A stretch of DNA of 64,000 nucleotides from Lewinella sp038528965 (lineage in GTDB: Bacteria; Bacteroidota; Bacteroidia; Chitinophagales; Saprospiraceae). Below, piece by piece: positions 30,332-38,920 of the stretch. Position 1 is the stretch's first letter; every line of letters starts with the position of its first letter. Under the pieces are notes generated by a model. That model saw only the letters and a program-made list of their open reading frames with translations, was not told the DNA's origin and did not search any database. Both the position numbers and the translations under genes were made by a program. The stretch covers positions 1 through 64,000 of the forward strand of contig JBCBEC010000020.1 in the NCBI GenBank assembly GCA_038528965.1, read 5' to 3'.

Positions 30332-32245
30332 TTGAGAAACATCCACGACATACTAGCTGAGTACTGGGGTTACGAAAAGTTCCGCCCCTTGCAGGAAGAG
30401 ATTATCCAGTCCGTACTTTCTGGACAGGACACGCTTGCCTTATTGCCCACGGGCGGTGGCAAGTCAATTTGTTTCCAGGTTCCCACCTTAGCGCTCGAAG
30501 GCCTTTGTCTGGTTATTTCGCCGCTGATAGCGCTAATGAAAGACCAAGTACAACAATTGCAGCAACGTGGCATTCGAGCCGCCGCCATCTATTCTGGTAT
30601 CTCCTATCAAGACATTGACCGCATTCTGGACAATGCAGTATTTGGGCACTTGCAGTTCTTATACTTATCGCCGGAAAGGCTCAAAACAGAACTCCTTCAA
30701 GAGCGCCTGGCCAAGATGCCGCTCAAACTGATTGCCGTAGATGAAGCCCACTGTATCAGTCAATGGGGCTATGATTTTCGGCCAGCTTATTTACAGATTG
30801 CGGACATTCGTCAGCTCGTTCCGCAAGTACCTTTAATTGCCCTAACTGCTACCGCAACACCGGAGGTGGCATTGGACATACAAGCCAAGCTTCAATTTGG
30901 ATCTACCGGTACAGCTTTCAATAAGAGCTTTATACGCTCCAACCTAGCCTACGTGGTGCGCAAAGCCGAAGGCAAATTAGCACAGTTGCAGCGTATTCTG
31001 GATCGTATTCCTGGTAGTGCAGTCGTCTACGTACGCAACCGGAGGAGGACCAAGGAGATTGCTATTGAGTTGGTGCGACGCAATATCAGAGCCAGCTTCT
31101 ACCACGCGGGCTTGAATATGGAAGATCGCGAGGCCCGGCAAGAAGCCTGGATCAACGGCAAAATTCGGGTCATGGTAGCTACCAATGCCTTTGGTATGGG
31201 TATTGACAAGGCCAACGTACGCTCCGTCATACACCTGGAGTTACCGGATAGTTTGGAGGCCTATTTTCAAGAGGCGGGGCGCGCAGGAAGAGACGGAGAG
31301 AAAGCCTACGCCGTACTCTTGTATACGCCCACCGATAAGGACCGGCTACAAAAGCAATTAGAGCGCTCTTTCCCCGAAATGGATACCATTCGGCAAGTCT
31401 ACCGGGCACTGGGTAGCTACTTACAGTTGGCCACCGGTGCGGGAGAAGGGCAAAGCTTCGATTTTGATCTACCTAAATTTGCCGAAACCTATCAGCTGGA
31501 TGGAGGAACCGTCTACTATTGCCTCAAGGTACTTGAACAAGAGGGTTGGCTGGCGGTAAGTGAGGCGGTCTACATACCCGCAAGTTTACAGATCATCGTA
31601 AATAAGGATGTGCTCTACGACTACCAGCTCAAGAACCCCAAGCAGGATCAAATCTTGAAAATTGTCTTACGCTCTTACCAGGGAGCTTTCAATTATCCGG
31701 TGAAACTGAAGGAAAAACAATTGGCAAAATTCCTTAAAATTTCGACTTCGGAATTGCGCAAGGGCTTGCTGAGCATGCATCAGTCGGGTATCATACGCTA
31801 CCGGGCGGCTAAAGATCACCCCCAGATCATCCTGCTACGGGAACGGGTGCCGGCAGAAAATCTAAGTATCAACTTTACCGCTTATCGCGAACGTAAAGAA
31901 CGGCAAAGCAATCGACTGCAAGCTGCCATCAGCTACGCTGAAACGGACATCTGTCGCAGCCAACAGCTAGTGCGGTATTTTGGAGAAAAGGGTGCCGCGC
32001 GCTGTGGGGTGTGTGATGTTTGTCTTACACAGCGTAAGCAACCGTATGATACGCATACACACCAGCAATTGAGCGCAAAGATCCAGGAGTTATTGGAGGA
32101 ATCGCCGCTTTCAATACAGGAGATTGTCGGCCGTTTCCAGAATTTTGAGGAAGCGCAGATTCTACAGTGCTTGAGCTTCTTAATGGATGAAGGCTTTGTG
32201 GAACAGGCTGAAGCAGGAATACTACATTGGCGTCAAGCCAAATAG
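30332..32245 (+). CDS. recQ: RecQ family ATP-dependent DNA helicase
   Basis: This encodes about 637 residues. A 3'-5' helicase in recombination and repair. Helicase motifs: YWGYEKFRPLQEEII (motif 0), LLPTGGGKSICFQVP (Walker A), VDEAHCISQWGYDFRP (DEAH plus aromatic loop), ALTATATP (III), VATNAFGMGIDKANVR and EAGRAGRDG (V/VI). The zinc site is CRSQQLVRYFGEKGAARCGVCDVC. No HRDC domain is seen; the end is a winged-helix type segment. I choose TTG at 30332 (RNIHDILAEYWGY follows) because the longer frame from TTG 30293 begins inside the hexamer array and is not like family N-termini. Confidence 0.9.
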   Translation: MRNIHDILAEYWGYEKFRPLQEEIIQSVLSGQDTLALLPTGGGKSICFQVPTLALEGLCLVISPLIALMKDQVQQLQQRGIRAAAIYSGISYQDIDRILDNAVFGHLQFLYLSPERLKTELLQERLAKMPLKLIAVDEAHCISQWGYDFRPAYLQIADIRQLVPQVPLIALTATATPEVALDIQAKLQFGSTGTAFNKSFIRSNLAYVVRKAEGKLAQLQRILDRIPGSAVVYVRNRRRTKEIAIELVRRNIRASFYHAGLNMEDREARQEAWINGKIRVMVATNAFGMGIDKANVRSVIHLELPDSLEAYFQEAGRAGRDGEKAYAVLLYTPTDKDRLQKQLERSFPEMDTIRQVYRALGSYLQLATGAGEGQSFDFDLPKFAETYQLDGGTVYYCLKVLEQEGWLAVSEAVYIPASLQIIVNKDVLYDYQLKNPKQDQILKIVLRSYQGAFNYPVKLKEKQLAKFLKISTSELRKGLLSMHQSGIIRYRAAKDHPQIILLRERVPAENLSINFTAYRERKERQSNRLQAAISYAETDICRSQQLVRYFGEKGAARCGVCDVCLTQRKQPYDTHTHQQLSAKIQELLEESPLSIQEIVGRFQNFEEAQILQCLSFLMDEGFVEQAEAGILHWRQAK

Positions 32246-32284
32246 CAATTGAGCCTTCCTCAATAAGCGGACCTTTCCTGACAA

Positions 32285-34132
32285 TTATAACTTGGCAGCA
32301 TCGTCAAATTGTGCCTTTTCTTCCTTTGACAATAGGCGATAAATCGTAAACCTGGAAGCCATGGTATTCAGGAGACGCTTGAAGCCGTCCATATCAAACA
32401 GTTTACTATCGGCCATGGCCTTTACGGTGAGCCATATTCCAATTGGAGCAAGGACAAGGCACGGCAACCAGGCTGCTAAAGCAGCCGGCACCAGAAAGGT
32501 TTCAGCGATCTTGCGGCAGAAGATGGTCAAGACGATGAACACAATAAAGGCTACTACGCTCACCAGAAGTGGATAACCAAAGCCGCCTTTACGCACGATC
32601 GCCCCAAGCGGAGCTCCAACAAAAACGAAGATAATGCACACCATTGCCATGCTATACTTCGTATGCATTTCGTAAATGTGTTTCACCTTATCTTCCATCG
32701 TACGATTCAGCGATATTTCCGCTTGCCCAGCCTGATTGACAATGGCCCGGGCACTGGCTTTGGCCTTCGAGATGAAGCGGCGACGTTCCGCAGGCGTCAG
32801 TACTTCCAACCATTCCGTAATACTCTGCATGGTATCAGAATAGCGTTCAATGGGTACTAACGGCAGTTTCTTAGTGCTATCACGTTGTGCCTGGCGCCGA
32901 GCCTCCGTGGCCAAATTACGTTGCCGCTGAGTAGATGCTACCCGGCGGGATCGTTTCATCACTGCATCCAAAGAGTCACTGTAGACTGCTTTAGGGGTCG
33001 GGAGCTGGGCCTGCGAGTGTACTGGTGCTTGAGCCTGAATCTGCTTCTCTTTGAGGGTTAATTCTTGTTTTATGCTGTCCCTAGATTGTTGGACAGAATC
33101 TTGTCGGATGGAATCTCTCAGCGTTTCCTGCGCATTTTGACTCGAGTCCTGCTGGGCATTGAGCTCTTTGGCCTCCTCCTCGGTTGCCGCTAGGCGATCA
33201 ACGACACCATCGGGATACAAACTATCCACTGGGATAACGGAGAAAAAAGCCCCTACTTGTTTAGCCAGATTGAGTCTACGCTGATCAATCCGGGTTTGGA
33301 TCGTATCAATTTGGTTCGCCAGCTGGCTAATACTCATCATGGAACGGTTCTGGCTGAAGAGCTCCGGATTGGTGACATCCAGATTGAATTCACTTAAGTC
33401 AAAAACTTTATTCCACGACTTGAAGGAGGTACGGATAAAGGGTGAACCGGCTGCAGTAGAACGCCCTGCCGGCGCTGATTCTATGTATTGATGCCCATCA
33501 TACAGCTGCATGATGAAATAGTTACCATCGGGAGTGGCGTACATTTCACCTGACTCAGCCACCACTTGTGTAAGACGCCCCGTATTGGCGTTACTATGAT
33601 CGTACATCAGAATATCCTGAATGCCCCGGCCATCCGAATCTTTATCGCCAATGCGAATAGCGTAATTGCCGAAGTCATCATTGAAAATACCGGACTCTAA
33701 ACTCAGGGCAGGTTTCTTTTCCCGGATATCGTACATCCGGCTACCAAACTGCAAGTTGGCGACCGGAATGATGTAGTCATTACACAGATAAGACACGAAC
33801 ATGGCCACGCTCCCAAATATGATGATCGGCCGCATGGTACGAATCAATGAAATCCCTGCTGATTTGAGGCTCGACAACTCATACCGTTCGGCTAAGCCAC
33901 CCATGACCATAACACCAGAAATTAGGATAGCTAATGGTAGGGCCATCGGTACCAAACCTACGCACTTGTAAGCCAATAGTTCGATGATCACAAATATCCC
34001 TAATCCCTTTCCAGCAATATCATCGATATAGACCCAGAGTATCTGCATCAACAGCACAAAGGTGGCAATACCGAATGTTACCAGAAACGGTGGAATAAAG
34101 CTAACCAGTAAGAGCCGATCAATTTTCTTCAA
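32285..34132 (-). CDS. LptF/LptG family permease with large periplasmic insert
   Basis: This 615-residue protein is an inner-membrane permease of the LptF/LptG (YjgP/YjgQ) family, part of the LPS export machine that works with LptB ATPase. Three N-terminal helices are visible (FIPPFLVTFGIATFVLLMQILWV, then LVPMALPLAILISGVMVMGG, IFGSVAMFVSYLC), then a jellyroll-like periplasmic region, and three C-terminal helices (MAMVCIIFVFVGAPLGA, LVSVVAFIVFIVLTIF, LAAWLPCLVLAPIGIWL). Normal length is about 360-400; the extra residues, about 270-470, include a Gln/Ser/Arg-rich stretch (QQDSSQNAQETLRDSIRQDS) between jellyroll and last helices. Convergent with recQ. Confidence 0.85.
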   Translation of the reverse strand: MKKIDRLLLVSFIPPFLVTFGIATFVLLMQILWVYIDDIAGKGLGIFVIIELLAYKCVGLVPMALPLAILISGVMVMGGLAERYELSSLKSAGISLIRTMRPIIIFGSVAMFVSYLCNDYIIPVANLQFGSRMYDIREKKPALSLESGIFNDDFGNYAIRIGDKDSDGRGIQDILMYDHSNANTGRLTQVVAESGEMYATPDGNYFIMQLYDGHQYIESAPAGRSTAAGSPFIRTSFKSWNKVFDLSEFNLDVTNPELFSQNRSMMSISQLANQIDTIQTRIDQRRLNLAKQVGAFFSVIPVDSLYPDGVVDRLAATEEEAKELNAQQDSSQNAQETLRDSIRQDSVQQSRDSIKQELTLKEKQIQAQAPVHSQAQLPTPKAVYSDSLDAVMKRSRRVASTQRQRNLATEARRQAQRDSTKKLPLVPIERYSDTMQSITEWLEVLTPAERRRFISKAKASARAIVNQAGQAEISLNRTMEDKVKHIYEMHTKYSMAMVCIIFVFVGAPLGAIVRKGGFGYPLLVSVVAFIVFIVLTIFCRKIAETFLVPAALAAWLPCLVLAPIGIWLTVKAMADSKLFDMDGFKRLLNTMASRFTIYRLLSKEEKAQFDDAAKL

Positions 34133-34187
34133 GTCATATTAAGCTTGGGCACGCAAAGGTAACGCACAAAAGGCCGTTTGAGATGCC

Positions 34188-34237
34188 TCGACAAAGATTT
34201 TTAAACCCCTAGAAGTAAGAAAAATGGGCTTTGTCGA
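34188..34237. promoter_or_regulatory. 9-bp inverted repeat in a divergent promoter region
   Basis: TCGACAAAG at 34188-34196 is the perfect reverse complement of CTTTGTCGA at 34229-34237. It lies between the divergent LptF/G-type and sigma-factor genes. A second, shorter repeat (TCGTCT at 34278-34283, AGACGA at 34293-34298) is nearer to the sigma gene. Either may be an operator or part of the LptF/G leader. Confidence 0.35.
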
Positions 34238-34351
34238 AAAAAAATTACAAGAATCTGTAACTCACCTCACCTTCGCCTCGTCTGCCTCATGAAGACGATA
34301 ATCAGAACACCCACTGTTGCGGCCGCGCCGCTGACAGATTGAAAAGCGGAA

Positions 34352-34867
34352 ATGAACTGGATGGAGTTCCAAGAACAAATCTGGCCAATCAAAGACCGAC
34401 TGTTTCGCCTAGCTTACCGCTTGGTGAACGATCGCGCTGAAGCGGAGGACGTGGTGCAGGAGGTCATGATCAAACTGTGGAAGCAGGGACAAGGATTGCT
34501 CAGCATCAATAATCTGGAAGCGTGGTGCCTCAAACTAACGAAAAACCAAGCACTAGATAAGCTAAAAGGTGGCTACCGCAAACGCAAAGCCCCTCTAGAG
34601 CATATGGGCGAGCCCAGTACTGCTGCCAATACAAGCCCTGATCGCAAAGCTGAGCAACAGGATCTATACGACCAGGTACAACGACTCATGCAGAGCTTAC
34701 CGCCAGACTATCAATCCGTGGTGCAGCTGCGCGATATTGAAGGTATGAGCTACCAGGAAATCGCTGACGCCCTGGATATGACCCTAGCCCAAGTAAAAAC
34801 AAATTTATTCCGCGCTCGAAAGAAGCTGCGCGAAGCACTCGAAAAAAGAAATGCTTATGGACTATAA
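34352..34867 (+). CDS. ECF-type RNA polymerase sigma factor
   Basis: This encodes 171 residues. Region 2: DRLFRLAYRLVNDRAEAEDVVQEVMIKLW followed by NLEAWCLKLTKNQALDKL. Region 4: LMQSLPPDYQSVVQLRDIEGMSYQEIADALDMTLAQVKTNLFRARKKLRE, with the HTH at about 138-158. This is the standard ECF form without region 3. Its 3' end overlaps the next gene, a small membrane protein with an anti-sigma layout, and two DUF4252 genes follow; the four form one operon of a type common in Bacteroidota, where the regulon is mostly unknown. Confidence 0.92.
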   Translation: MNWMEFQEQIWPIKDRLFRLAYRLVNDRAEAEDVVQEVMIKLWKQGQGLLSINNLEAWCLKLTKNQALDKLKGGYRKRKAPLEHMGEPSTAANTSPDRKAEQQDLYDQVQRLMQSLPPDYQSVVQLRDIEGMSYQEIADALDMTLAQVKTNLFRARKKLREALEKRNAYGL

Positions 34868-35342
34868 TACCATCAAGGCACTGCTGAATAAATACTTCGA
34901 AGGTGAAAGTAGTCTGGCCGAAGAGCAACAGCTCCGCGAGTATTTCCAAGGGGAGCACATTGCCGAAGACTTGCGCCAGTACCAGCCCTTGTTTGGCTAC
35001 TTTCAAAAAGCGAAGCAGCAAGTAACCAGTGAAGCCTTCGACCAGCGAATGTCGCGACCAATCAGTAGGCCCAAAAGGAGTTTACGCCTCGTTTATCGCT
35101 GGGCAGCTGCAGCAGCGGTTGTGCTGATGCTAGGTGCAGGCTGGTTCTTTAATCAACAAGTAGAAGATCCTGGCCCTACTGCATCGGCAATCGACTGGTC
35201 AAAATACGAACCAGCGACCGAAGAAGAAGCTATTGAACTCGCTCGAGGAGCATTTATAAAAACTTCCAACGCGATGTACAAAGGCCTAAACACCGCCGCC
35301 CAGGAGGTGGAAAATGTCAAGAAAATTATGGATTGGGAATAG
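34857..35342 (+). CDS. putative anti-sigma factor, single-pass membrane protein
   Basis: About 161 residues from the ATG at 34857 (MDYNTIKALLNKYFEGESSLAEEQQL); another ATG lies two codons earlier. The N-terminal LLxKYFEGExSLxEEQQLRxYF pattern is a common start of Bacteroidota anti-sigma-like proteins. A transmembrane helix lies at about residues 80-97 (WAAAAAVVLMLGAGWFF) and the C-terminal 60 residues would be periplasmic. No zinc-finger cysteines are present. It overlaps the sigma gene by 11 bp, consistent with stoichiometric expression of sigma and its inhibitor. Confidence 0.75.
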   Translation: MDYNTIKALLNKYFEGESSLAEEQQLREYFQGEHIAEDLRQYQPLFGYFQKAKQQVTSEAFDQRMSRPISRPKRSLRLVYRWAAAAAVVLMLGAGWFFNQQVEDPGPTASAIDWSKYEPATEEEAIELARGAFIKTSNAMYKGLNTAAQEVENVKKIMDWE

Positions 35343-35387
35343 CGGTCCCAATCAAAACACAAATACATCAAGACAAAATACTGAGTT

Positions 35388-35903
35388 ATGAAACGACTAA
35401 TGTGGAGCAGCTTACTACTGCTGTTCACCTGGGGTCTGAGTGCCCAGGCTAACGCTATCGACAGTTACTTTCAAGAGTATGTAGAAGACGAACAGTTTAC
35501 CGTCGTCTACATCAGCCCCCGGGTTTTCCGATTTGTGGATGACCTCACCAGTAAGGATGGCATCGAAATGGATGATGAGGAAGCACAAGCTTTTATCGAT
35601 GTCGCGTCTGACATGCGTGGTCTACGCATCCTGAGTACGGATGTCACCCCTACTAAGTACTACGAAGAGGCTATCTCTAAAATTGACACCAAGCTGTACG
35701 AAACGCTGATCACAATCCGTGACCGTGATGGTAGCCGCACTGAGCTTTTGCTCCGAGAAAATACCGATGGTAAACTAGAAGAATTACTTTTTCTCTCCCA
35801 CGGAGATGAGGAATTCACCCTGATGAGCTTCGTTGGAGATCTGGACTTGAATAAGGTCATGAAGCTAGCCGACGAGATGGAGGACGATAATAAGGAAGAA
35901 TAA
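35388..35903 (+). CDS. DUF4252 domain secreted protein
   Basis: This encodes 171 residues with a signal peptide (LMWSSLLLLFTWGLSAQ). The mature protein follows the DUF4252 order: DSYFQEYVEDEQFTVVYISPRVFRFV, then MRGLRILSTD, KIDTKLYETLITIRDRDG, LLRENTDGKLEELLFL, FTLMSFVGDLDLNKVMKLAD. DUF4252 is a Bacteroidota periplasmic or surface family of unknown function, often coded next to ECF sigma genes. It has a paralogue immediately downstream. Confidence 0.85.
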   Translation: MKRLMWSSLLLLFTWGLSAQANAIDSYFQEYVEDEQFTVVYISPRVFRFVDDLTSKDGIEMDDEEAQAFIDVASDMRGLRILSTDVTPTKYYEEAISKIDTKLYETLITIRDRDGSRTELLLRENTDGKLEELLFLSHGDEEFTLMSFVGDLDLNKVMKLADEMEDDNKEE

Positions 35904-35951
35904 TACTCCCGACGAAATCACCCGACATACTAAAACTTAAATCGAAACGAA

Positions 35952-36473
35952 ATGAGACATTTCCTGTTGTGTGCCCTCTTTTTGAGTACGACTGTTGCCC
36001 TGACGGCCCAGTCTAGAATCATCGATAATTTCATTGAAAAGTATCGTGGCGTTGAATCTGTAACGCACGTTAATCTGAGTGGAAATCTATTAAATTTCAT
36101 CATTGAAGAAAGCGACGAGGACGGTGAGCACAATTTTATGTCACGATTGGATGCCTTGCGAGTTATTTCCTTCGAGGATGCTTCTGCCGTAAATGCGGAC
36201 GACGTAAGTGCCCTGAAACAAGGAATTCAAGCCAACGATTACGAAGAACTTGTCCGTGTACGAGACGGAAAGGAGTTGGTGCAAATCTACCTTTCGGAAA
36301 ATAAGGACAAGGTCATTGAGGAGCTGATTATCCTAGTGCAAGAACCAGAAGAATTCACCTTGGTAAGTCTAACCGGAGCACTTCGCTACGAAGACCTCCA
36401 AAAACTCGAGCTTGATGATGATGCCGATGAAGCTTTAGAGAATTTACCAGATCGTGGGCAGCCCCGGCCGTAG
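35952..36473 (+). CDS. DUF4252 domain secreted protein, second copy
   Basis: This 173-residue paralogue of the preceding gene has a signal peptide (FLLCALFLSTTVALTAQ). Shared features include IIDNFIEKYRGVESVTHVNLSGNLLNFI near the start, LDALRVISFED, LVRVRDGKELVQIYLSENKDKVIEELIILVQ and FTLVSLTGALRYEDLQKLE. The C-terminus is acidic (DDDADEALENLPD). The two proteins are clearly related but well diverged (about 30 percent by eye). It is the last gene of the sigma operon and is followed by a strong terminator. Confidence 0.85.
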   Translation: MRHFLLCALFLSTTVALTAQSRIIDNFIEKYRGVESVTHVNLSGNLLNFIIEESDEDGEHNFMSRLDALRVISFEDASAVNADDVSALKQGIQANDYEELVRVRDGKELVQIYLSENKDKVIEELIILVQEPEEFTLVSLTGALRYEDLQKLELDDDADEALENLPDRGQPRP

Positions 36474-36533
36474 AATTGAACAAGTTAAAGCAATGATACA
36501 TTTTGGGCATTTACTGTAAACGCCCCCTCATTT

Positions 36534-36570
36534 AGCTCCCTTGTGCCTACTGTGCGCAAGGGAGCTTCCT
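36534..36570 (+). terminator. intrinsic terminator of the sigma/DUF4252 operon
   Basis: AGCTCCCTTG (36534-36543) pairs perfectly with CAAGGGAGCT (36557-36566), loop 13 bases, followed by TCCTTTTATA. Separates this operon from the haem-uptake operon. Confidence 0.75.
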
Positions 36571-36675
36571 TTTATACCTAATCATTGGGTACTGCCTCTA
36601 CCTAACGACAAGCTAAAAACTAAGTAAAAAACACCTCCTTATTTGTAATTAGTCTAAATAGAAATAAATAGCCCG

Positions 36676-36683
36676 TAGCTTTG
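36676..36683 (+). promoter_or_regulatory. -7 element (TAGCTTTG) of the haem-uptake operon
   Basis: TAGCTTTG fits TAnnTTTG, 20 bases before the start codon at 36703. The -33 position has no TTTG, consistent with a promoter needing an activator. I see no obvious Fur box, though a degenerate one cannot be excluded. Confidence 0.45.
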
Positions 36684-36702
36684 TCTAAACAATACACTTA
36701 CG

Positions 36703-37980
36703 ATGAAGCAAGTATACCTGACTTTCTTTTTTGGCATGATGGTTTCATCTCTGTTGGTAGCTCAATCTACTACAGAAATCATCAGTGTTGGCCAGTCTTA
36801 TGACAACCCATTTTTCTACAACATGAACTCCGGCGAAGCCACAGTTATCACGCACGAGGCTTGGGACATTGCATTTAGCGTCGCACCGGGAGGAGGCAGT
36901 ATTTTCACTAATGAAGGCTCAAAGCTGGGAGGATTTGGACAACCACCCGTTCCTCGCCTTTCATCCTGGTTTAATGCAGCAGATGACTTTGACACTGCAG
37001 ACACCACTGGGATGTTGGAAATCTACAACCCAGAGATTAGTTGGGCAGAAGGTGCCTTTAACAGTATCGCCAATCCCGCTGATCCCTTTGATTTGGGTTG
37101 GGGCACCTACAATCCAGGTAGTAATACCGTTACGGGTGACTTCGTATTTTTCATCCAGTTGCGCAGTGGTACATGGCGGAAAGTGCAGTTCCAAAGCTTG
37201 ATTGGTGGCGTTTATTCTTTCCGTCATGCTAATTTGGATGGCTCTGATCTCCAGGAGGTTACTATCGACAAAGCAGATTATTCCGGAAAAACACTGGCGT
37301 ACTACTCCTTAGAAAATAACGAAGCCTCAGATTTGGAGCCCGAAAACTGGGACCTTTTCTTCACACGCTACTGGGAGTTGCTACCAGATGATATTCAATA
37401 CCAAGTAACCGGCATACTACCTAACCAAGGCGTTGAAACGGTTCAAGTGGATGGCGTTAACCCGATGACCGCGACCGTCCAGGATTACTTGAACCAGTTC
37501 CAGGACACAGTAGTGACGATTGGATCAGACTGGAAACGCTTTGACTTTAGTAGCGGCTGGATTATCGAATCTGATCGCGTATACTTTTTGAAAACAGCTG
37601 CGGATAGCCTCTGGAAAATTGAGTTTTTGGACTTTGCCGGATCAGGCAGTGGCGATATTACGTGGACCAAAACGTATGAAGGCCAGATAGTCAGTACCGA
37701 AGAAATTGTGGCCCAGTCTAGTGAGCTACAGCTCTTCCCTAATCCAGTACGAACTAACCGCCCATTAAGCATTCAGTGGCCACTAAATGATATACCAGCC
37801 ACCACCACTCAACTTCGCATAGTGAACTCACTTGGTCAAGTACTGCACCAAGAATGGATCAATGTACAAAGTGGTCTTAACCAATTCGAACTACCCACCC
37901 ACTTTCCTGCTGGACAGTACTGGCTGGAAATGAATCTCGGCGATCGTTCGATAACGAAGTCCTTTGTCATTGCTCAATAA
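36703..37980 (+). CDS. T9SS-sorted HmuY-like haem-binding protein
   Basis: This encodes 425 residues with a signal peptide (FFFGMMVSSLLVAQS). Two HmuY-type blocks can be seen: YDNPFFYNMNSGEATVITHEAWDIAFSV near residues 33-60, and LAYYSLENNEASDLEPENWDLFFTRYWELL near residues 201-230, with DRVYFLKTAADSLWKIEFLDF later. The WDxAFxRY pattern and W(Y)KxxFLD(F/Y) strand are those of HmuY, the haem-binding protein of Porphyromonas. The C-terminal 85 residues (LQLFPNPVRTNRPLSIQW ... FPAGQYWLEMNL) form a T9SS type A sorting domain, so it would be delivered to the cell surface or medium. It heads an operon with HmuTUV, HemS and a TonB receptor. Confidence 0.75.
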   Translation: MKQVYLTFFFGMMVSSLLVAQSTTEIISVGQSYDNPFFYNMNSGEATVITHEAWDIAFSVAPGGGSIFTNEGSKLGGFGQPPVPRLSSWFNAADDFDTADTTGMLEIYNPEISWAEGAFNSIANPADPFDLGWGTYNPGSNTVTGDFVFFIQLRSGTWRKVQFQSLIGGVYSFRHANLDGSDLQEVTIDKADYSGKTLAYYSLENNEASDLEPENWDLFFTRYWELLPDDIQYQVTGILPNQGVETVQVDGVNPMTATVQDYLNQFQDTVVTIGSDWKRFDFSSGWIIESDRVYFLKTAADSLWKIEFLDFAGSGSGDITWTKTYEGQIVSTEEIVAQSSELQLFPNPVRTNRPLSIQWPLNDIPATTTQLRIVNSLGQVLHQEWINVQSGLNQFELPTHFPAGQYWLEMNLGDRSITKSFVIAQ

Positions 37981-37999
37981 GTAAAACGGAACAAAACTT

Positions 38000-38920
38000 A
38001 TGCCGGTATCAGTTCATAAGAACCTATATCAACTATTCCTGCTAATAACTGTAGCAATGCTGCTCAACGGAGTCAGCGGTTGCTCTACAGACGGTGCTTT
38101 AAAGTCGTCCCCCGCCCCTGTTGGTGCGGGGACTCCTTTAAAAATCGTATCCCTTAGCGGGGTAATTACAGAAGTATTATTTGACTTAGGCCAGGGTAAA
38201 AATATCGTGGGTATTGACGTAACCAGTACGTATCCCACCGATGGCGTAGCTGACAAAGCTCAACTAGGGCACACCAGTAAGCTGAATACAGAAGCTATTC
38301 TAGCCTTGGAGCCTAATATCATATTCTGCCTGGAGTCCGATGCAACCAAGCCGGTACTACAGCAACTGGCTACTAGTGGTATAGCGGTTGTCTCGCTACA
38401 GGTCAGCAACCATTTAAACAACAGCCTTAGCCTTAGCCAGCAATTAACGGAGCATTTAGACCTTAACAATGAGTTACAAGAAGCGCTCGGTGCACAGATA
38501 GAAAAAGATAGCCTTGCACTAGCAACCTTTCTGGACTCCCAAACCGAAAAACCAAGGGTTATTTTCATTTATGCTCGCGGGACTAGCAGGCTATTCGTCA
38601 GTGGTGCCGATACACCTGTGGCCGCTATGATTGAACTGGCCGGCGGACAAAACGCTATTACTGACTTTTCCGATTACAAAGAATTGACCTCAGAGTCCCT
38701 GATTGCGGCCAACCCTGAGGTAATTCTGATGTTCAGCTCCGGCCTCGCCAGTCTAGATGGAGTGGATGGACTGCAACAAATCCCGGGCATGGACCAAACA
38801 GCAGCTTATCAAAATAAGCGGGTCATTGCTATGGACGGCCATTACCTAAGTTCGTTCGGGCCACGCTGCGGAGCTGCCGCACTTGAACTTGCCCAGGGCA
38901 TTCACCAAAACTTAGACTGA
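38000..38920 (+). CDS. hmuT: haem ABC transporter substrate-binding lipoprotein
   Basis: This 306-residue lipoprotein has the signal LLITVAMLLNGVSGCSTDG (lipobox cysteine near residue 28). The mature part is a class III (BtuF/FhuD-like) periplasmic binding protein: LKIVSLSGVITEVLFDLGQGKNIVGIDVTSTYP, ILALEPNIIFCLESDA, VIFIYARGTSRLFVSGADTPVAAMIELAGGQNA, and LIAANPEVILMFSSG. GADTPVAAMIELAGG is typical of the HmuT/ShuT haem group. It hands haem to the permease encoded next; stop and start overlap (TGATG). Confidence 0.9.
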   Translation: MPVSVHKNLYQLFLLITVAMLLNGVSGCSTDGALKSSPAPVGAGTPLKIVSLSGVITEVLFDLGQGKNIVGIDVTSTYPTDGVADKAQLGHTSKLNTEAILALEPNIIFCLESDATKPVLQQLATSGIAVVSLQVSNHLNNSLSLSQQLTEHLDLNNELQEALGAQIEKDSLALATFLDSQTEKPRVIFIYARGTSRLFVSGADTPVAAMIELAGGQNAITDFSDYKELTSESLIAANPEVILMFSSGLASLDGVDGLQQIPGMDQTAAYQNKRVIAMDGHYLSSFGPRCGAAALELAQGIHQNLD

